33,548 nt of DNA from Desulfuromusa sp. (GTDB lineage Bacteria; Desulfobacterota; Desulfuromonadia; Desulfuromonadales; Geopsychrobacteraceae): contig JAQIBX010000041.1 of NCBI GenBank assembly GCA_027858895.1, positions 1 to 33,548 of the forward strand, in the 5' to 3' direction. Under the pieces are notes generated by a model. That model saw only the letters and a list, made by a program, of their open reading frames with translations. It ran no database searches and was not told where the DNA came from. The position numbers were made by a program, and so were the translations under genes. Position 1 is the stretch's first letter. Every line of letters starts with the position of its first letter. Shown piece after piece: positions 29,716 to 33,548 of the stretch.

Positions 29716-31143
29716 ATGTTGCTACTTTTAATTCTGTTTCCGCTGGCGATGGCCGGTTTAGCCATGCTGCTCCCTTGGTACCAAGGGCGTTCCTGGTTAC
29801 TGCCTATCAGCGGGGGACTGCATTTGCTGCTGTCTGCACTCTGCGTTACTGAATCTGGTGCTGTCCTCGGTATCTGGATTGGGCTTGATGCCCTTTCTAA
29901 ACTGGTCCTGATCGTTATTAGCTTGCTTTATTTTGGTTGTGCCATCTACGCCGTCGGCTATCTCAATCTGCGCCGAGACCGAGGTAACAAGGCCATTGTC
30001 CCCTATCTGCTGGTCTTTTTATCGACAATGACCCTGGCAATTTCTGCTCGACACTTCGGTCTGCTCTGGGTGGCAGTTGAAGCAACAACCATCGCCAGTG
30101 CACCGCTGATCTATTACAACTGCAACCGCTTGTCGATCGAGGCGACCTGGAAATACCTGTTGCTTTGCTCAGTTGGCATTGCGTTGGCAATGCTCGGTAT
30201 CCTGTTTATTGCATACGCAGCACTGGTCGGTGGCGCGGTGCCTGTCAACTTGCATATAGATTCCCTGCTTTCTGGCGCCACCAATTTATCTCGTCCCTGG
30301 CTGCATGCTGGCTTTGTCTTCCTGCTGGTCGGATTTGGCACCAAAATGGGCTTAGCTCCTCTGCATACATGGAAACCTGATGCCTATGGTGAAGCTCCGG
30401 GCATGGTTGGTGCCTTGCTTGCAGGGGGACTGACCAGTGTTGCCTTTCTTGCCATCTTACGTGTCATGCAACTCATGTCAGCCGCCGGAGATGGCGCTAT
30501 GGCACGTCAGGCGCTGCTCGGGATGGGATTGCTGTCGCTATTGATAGCAGCGATTTTTATGGTCCGCCAACCTGATATCAAGCGATTGTTGGCATATTCC
30601 TCGGTCGAGCACATGGGGATTCTCGCCATCGGGGTCGGCATCGGGGGTCTGGCGACCTTTGGGGCCATGCTCCATCTGGTTAACAATGCTTTGACCAAGG
30701 GCTGTTTGTTCCTCTCCGCTGGCAACATTCAGCGAGGCTATGACAGCAAACAGCTTTCCAAGGTGCATGGGGCAATCGCCACCCTGCCTATCTCTGGCAG
30801 TTTATTTCTGGCCGGATTCCTGGCAATTGCCGGGTCTCCTCCCTTTGGCCTTTTCATCAGTGAGTTTACCATCCTGCGGGGCATCTTCGGCAGCGGTCAG
30901 ATCTGGGTAGGCCTGTTGATGTTGGCGCTTTTGGCAATGATTTTTATCGGTATGGGAGCAACCGTACTGAGTGCGACACAAGGGGGACCGGTGAAAGTTG
31001 ATAACCAATTCAAAGACAGCTTTCTGCTGGTCGTTTCACCGATCATGTTTCTATTCTTGGTCCTCATGCTCGGAGTTTACCTTCCCGAATCGTTGCAAAC
31101 GGCTCTGCGTGAGGCTGCCGAGCTGTTGGAGGTGCACCCATGA
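29716..31143 (+). CDS. Hydrogenase-4 subunit F-like (NuoN/NuoL-type) membrane subunit
   Basis: 475 aa; 'FGTKMGLAPLHTWKPDAYGEAPGMVGALLAGGLTSVAFLAILR', 'DIKRLLAYSSVEHMGILAIGVG'. Confidence 0.92.
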   Translation: MLLLLILFPLAMAGLAMLLPWYQGRSWLLPISGGLHLLLSALCVTESGAVLGIWIGLDALSKLVLIVISLLYFGCAIYAVGYLNLRRDRGNKAIVPYLLVFLSTMTLAISARHFGLLWVAVEATTIASAPLIYYNCNRLSIEATWKYLLLCSVGIALAMLGILFIAYAALVGGAVPVNLHIDSLLSGATNLSRPWLHAGFVFLLVGFGTKMGLAPLHTWKPDAYGEAPGMVGALLAGGLTSVAFLAILRVMQLMSAAGDGAMARQALLGMGLLSLLIAAIFMVRQPDIKRLLAYSSVEHMGILAIGVGIGGLATFGAMLHLVNNALTKGCLFLSAGNIQRGYDSKQLSKVHGAIATLPISGSLFLAGFLAIAGSPPFGLFISEFTILRGIFGSGQIWVGLLMLALLAMIFIGMGATVLSATQGGPVKVDNQFKDSFLLVVSPIMFLFLVLMLGVYLPESLQTALREAAELLEVHP

Positions 31144-32660
31144 CTGCTTCGCAATTGGTTCGCTCCCGTAATGGTGGGGTTGTGTCACTGGATAAGCTGC
31201 CACAACTTGATTACACCCAGTTCAGCGAATCCTTGTTGGCAGAGGTGGCGACAGATGCCAGAGTTGCCAGTTATTTTGGCCGACCGGTTGAGAATGGACT
31301 GGAAATCTACGCCATCCTGGTTCGTGATTGGGAGGGGGAAGTCGAGTTACTGCGCACCTGTGTTAACGGGTCGTTTCCATCTCTGACACCTCAGTGCCCG
31401 CAACTGCACCTGTTCGAACGTGAATTGGCCGAACAGTACGGGGTGCGCCCTGAAGATCATCCCTGGCTGAAGCCGGTTCGTTTTCACGCCCCCTGGATTG
31501 ATGCTACTGATATCTGGGGCCGCCCGAAGGGGGTCCACCCGGTTCCCGGCGACATGGAGTTCTATCGGGTTGAGGGGGAGGAAGTCCATGAGGTGGCCGT
31601 CGGGCCGGTCCACGCAGGGGTGATTGAACCGGGGCATTTTCGCTTTCAGTGTCATGGCGAAGAGGTCATGCATCTGGAAATTTCTCTCGGTTACCAGCAC
31701 CGCAACATCGAACAGATGTTGATAGGGGGTCCACATCCAACCAGCATCTATCAGCTTGAAACTGTTGCCGGAGATACCACAATCGGCCACGTAACCGCCT
31801 ATTGCCAGCTGATAGAAAGCCTTGCAGGGACTGTAGCTCCATTGCGCGCTCAGGCTATCCGCGCTATTGCCCTCGAACTGGAACGATTAGCCAATCACGT
31901 CGGGGATATTGGTGCCCTTGCTGGAGATGTCGGTTTTCTGCCGACAGCTTCGTTTTGCGGCCGCTTACGTGGCGACTACCTGAACCTGATGGCGGAACTC
32001 TGCGGTAGCCGTTTTGGCCGTGGATTGGTGCGACCAGGAAATGTCCAGTTCGATTTGGACGCGTCTTTGGTGGAGGCGCTGATAAAACGCTTGGCCATTC
32101 TTGAGACCGAAACTCGCGGGGCTATCGAACTCTGTTTCGATTCTCCTTCAGTTTTAGCTCGATTCGAAGGGACCGGAACCATAGCGACAGATGACGCCGA
32201 GGCTCTAGGGTTGGTTGGCGTTGCAGCAAGGGCTTGTGGTCTGGTTCGTGATGCCAGACTCCACCACGCCTTCGGTAGCTGCGGAAACAACATCGACACG
32301 CCGATCATTGAGATCGATGGCGACGTTTTCGCCCGGGGCAATATCCGCAGGCGAGAGATCTATGCTTCGCATAAACTGATCCATCGTTCTCTCAAGCGGC
32401 TTGCTGCAGGAGAAATAGATTCCCCTCTGGGGGCACTCGCCCCCGATTCTCTCGTGGTTTCTCTCTGTGAAGGTTGGCGTGGTGAAGTGGTCCATGCAGC
32501 AATCACTAACGCTACCGGACAGATTGATCGATACAAGATTGTCGATCCATCATTTCACAACTGGAGTGGGCTTGCGTTGTCCCTACGTGGCCAGCAAATT
32601 TCTGACTTTCCACTGTGCAACAAGAGCTTTAACTTGTCGTATTGTGGTTTTGATCTTTAG
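31140..32660 (+). CDS. HyfG/HycE-like large subunit (NuoC-NuoD fusion) lacking NiFe-ligating CxxC motifs (Ehr-type)
   Basis: NuoC-like N-terminus ('LHLFERELAEQYGVRPEDHPWLKPVRFH') and NuoD/HycE-like body ('HLEISLGYQHRNIEQMLIGG'). 'ETVAGDTTIGHVTAYCQ' replaces the expected 'RVCGIC..H....CQ', and 'KSFNLSYCGFDL' replaces 'DPCxxC'. ATGA overlap with upstream gene. Confidence 0.9.
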   Translation: MTASQLVRSRNGGVVSLDKLPQLDYTQFSESLLAEVATDARVASYFGRPVENGLEIYAILVRDWEGEVELLRTCVNGSFPSLTPQCPQLHLFERELAEQYGVRPEDHPWLKPVRFHAPWIDATDIWGRPKGVHPVPGDMEFYRVEGEEVHEVAVGPVHAGVIEPGHFRFQCHGEEVMHLEISLGYQHRNIEQMLIGGPHPTSIYQLETVAGDTTIGHVTAYCQLIESLAGTVAPLRAQAIRAIALELERLANHVGDIGALAGDVGFLPTASFCGRLRGDYLNLMAELCGSRFGRGLVRPGNVQFDLDASLVEALIKRLAILETETRGAIELCFDSPSVLARFEGTGTIATDDAEALGLVGVAARACGLVRDARLHHAFGSCGNNIDTPIIEIDGDVFARGNIRRREIYASHKLIHRSLKRLAAGEIDSPLGALAPDSLVVSLCEGWRGEVVHAAITNATGQIDRYKIVDPSFHNWSGLALSLRGQQISDFPLCNKSFNLSYCGFDL

Positions 32661-32671
32661 GGAGCGCCCTT

Positions 32672-33427
32672 ATGTTGACAATTATCCGTGAACGCCTGCG
32701 CCAGGGGCACCGCACCGGAAAGTTCCCGAAAGTTGAACCTCAATTGCCAGAATGCTTTCGTGGCTTGCCCCAGATCGTCGAAAATCTTGCTCCGCAGATT
32801 TATGTCGCTGCCGCTGCTAGTTGCCCGTTCAACGCTCTTAGTTACGATAGTGAAAAATTAAACATCGATCTTGGTCGTTGCTTATTCTGTGCCGATTGCC
32901 CTGCGGCGACCGAACATGGCGCTTTAACTTTCAGTCGGGATTACCGATTAGCGGCAAGCCGGCGTGAAGATCTGTTATTGGGGGATGACGTTTATCGGCT
33001 GGCTGAAAAACTCAATAAGAGAATGCTCAAGCTGTTTGGCCGATCGCTAAAACTACGCCAAGTTTCAGCCGGGGGCTGCAATGCTTGCGAGGCAGATCTC
33101 AACGTGCTCAGTACCCTGGTCTTTGACCTCGGCAGGTTCGGTATTCAATTCGTTGCCTCACCTCGACATGCTGATGGCATTTTAGTTACTGGACCTGTCA
33201 CTGCAAACATGCAAAGTGCCCTGCTCGACACGTATGCCGCCATTCCCGAACCCAAGCTGGTCATTGCGTCTGGTGCTTGTGCTATCGGTGGCGGCCCTTT
33301 CTGCAACAGTCTGGAAACTCATCAAGGTGTTGGCGACTTGCTGCCAGTTGATCTCTATATCCCCGGTTGTCCTCCCCACCCCTACACCGCTCTAGATGGT
33401 CTGCTGCGGCTACTTGGTCGACGCTAA
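32672..33427 (+). CDS. HyfI/NuoB-like small subunit with N-terminal ferredoxin-type domain
   Basis: 251 aa; 'ASCPFNAL...DLGRCLFCADCPAATEHGALTF' ferredoxin-like, then NuoB-type ligands 'GGCNACEADL', 'GACAIGGGPF', 'IPGCPPHPYTALDGLLRLL'. Confidence 0.92.
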   Translation: MLTIIRERLRQGHRTGKFPKVEPQLPECFRGLPQIVENLAPQIYVAAAASCPFNALSYDSEKLNIDLGRCLFCADCPAATEHGALTFSRDYRLAASRREDLLLGDDVYRLAEKLNKRMLKLFGRSLKLRQVSAGGCNACEADLNVLSTLVFDLGRFGIQFVASPRHADGILVTGPVTANMQSALLDTYAAIPEPKLVIASGACAIGGGPFCNSLETHQGVGDLLPVDLYIPGCPPHPYTALDGLLRLLGRR

Positions 33428-33548
33428 AGAGTTAAGCGTGTATGAGAGCTGATAGGGTCAGCGACAATCTGTGTGTCTCTCAAGGATAAAGATCACTGAT
33501 CGAAATAGCGTCCCCAGCGGTTTTCTGCTATGCTCCGAATGGCGCTAG

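Noticed and set aside
24183-33427. Calling the operon a functional hydrogenase-4 / formate hydrogenlyase
   Set aside because: Large subunit lacks both NiFe CxxC motifs and no hydrogenase maturation or formate dehydrogenase gene is visible in the window.
1-33548. Searched by eye for CRISPR arrays, tRNA/rRNA genes, transposases and phage genes
   Set aside because: No convincing direct-repeat array, RNA gene or mobile-element protein seen.

Overview
The 33.5 kb window looks like chromosomal DNA of an anaerobic, Desulfuromonadales/Geobacter-like deltaproteobacterium; this affiliation is inferred from gene content only. From left to right it contains: (1) the N-terminal part of trxB (minus strand, running off the left edge), a small DUF4124-like membrane protein, an MFS transporter and a nitrilase-family hydrolase; (2) a complete Na+-translocating NADH:quinone reductase locus, nqrABCDEF, followed by a ferritin-like ORF, a strong terminator, an ApbE flavin transferase and an NqrM-like maturation protein; (3) hemW, then a heat-shock operon hrcA-grpE-dnaK-dnaJ with a perfect CIRCE operator; (4) an LpoA-like TPR/periplasmic-binding protein, a decayed ABC-transporter/outer-membrane-protein locus and a Spy/CpxP-like protein; (5) a minus-strand pair made of a beta-carbonic anhydrase and an uncharacterised protein that may have an LCIB-like carbonic-anhydrase fold; and (6) an HTH-PTS-EIIA fusion regulator followed by a seven-gene Hyf/complex-I-like operon (HyfB, HyfB, HyfC, HyfE, HyfF, HyfG-like, HyfI-like). 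The large subunit of that operon has lost both NiFe-ligating CxxC motifs, so it is an energy-converting-hydrogenase-related (Ehr) complex rather than a true hydrogenase. The most interesting points are the Ehr complex and its possible link to the adjacent carbonic anhydrase and LCIB-like genes, a structured 5' leader upstream of nqrA, and a deletion scar joining an ABC ATPase start to an OMP C-terminus. No tRNA, rRNA, CRISPR array or transposase was recognised.
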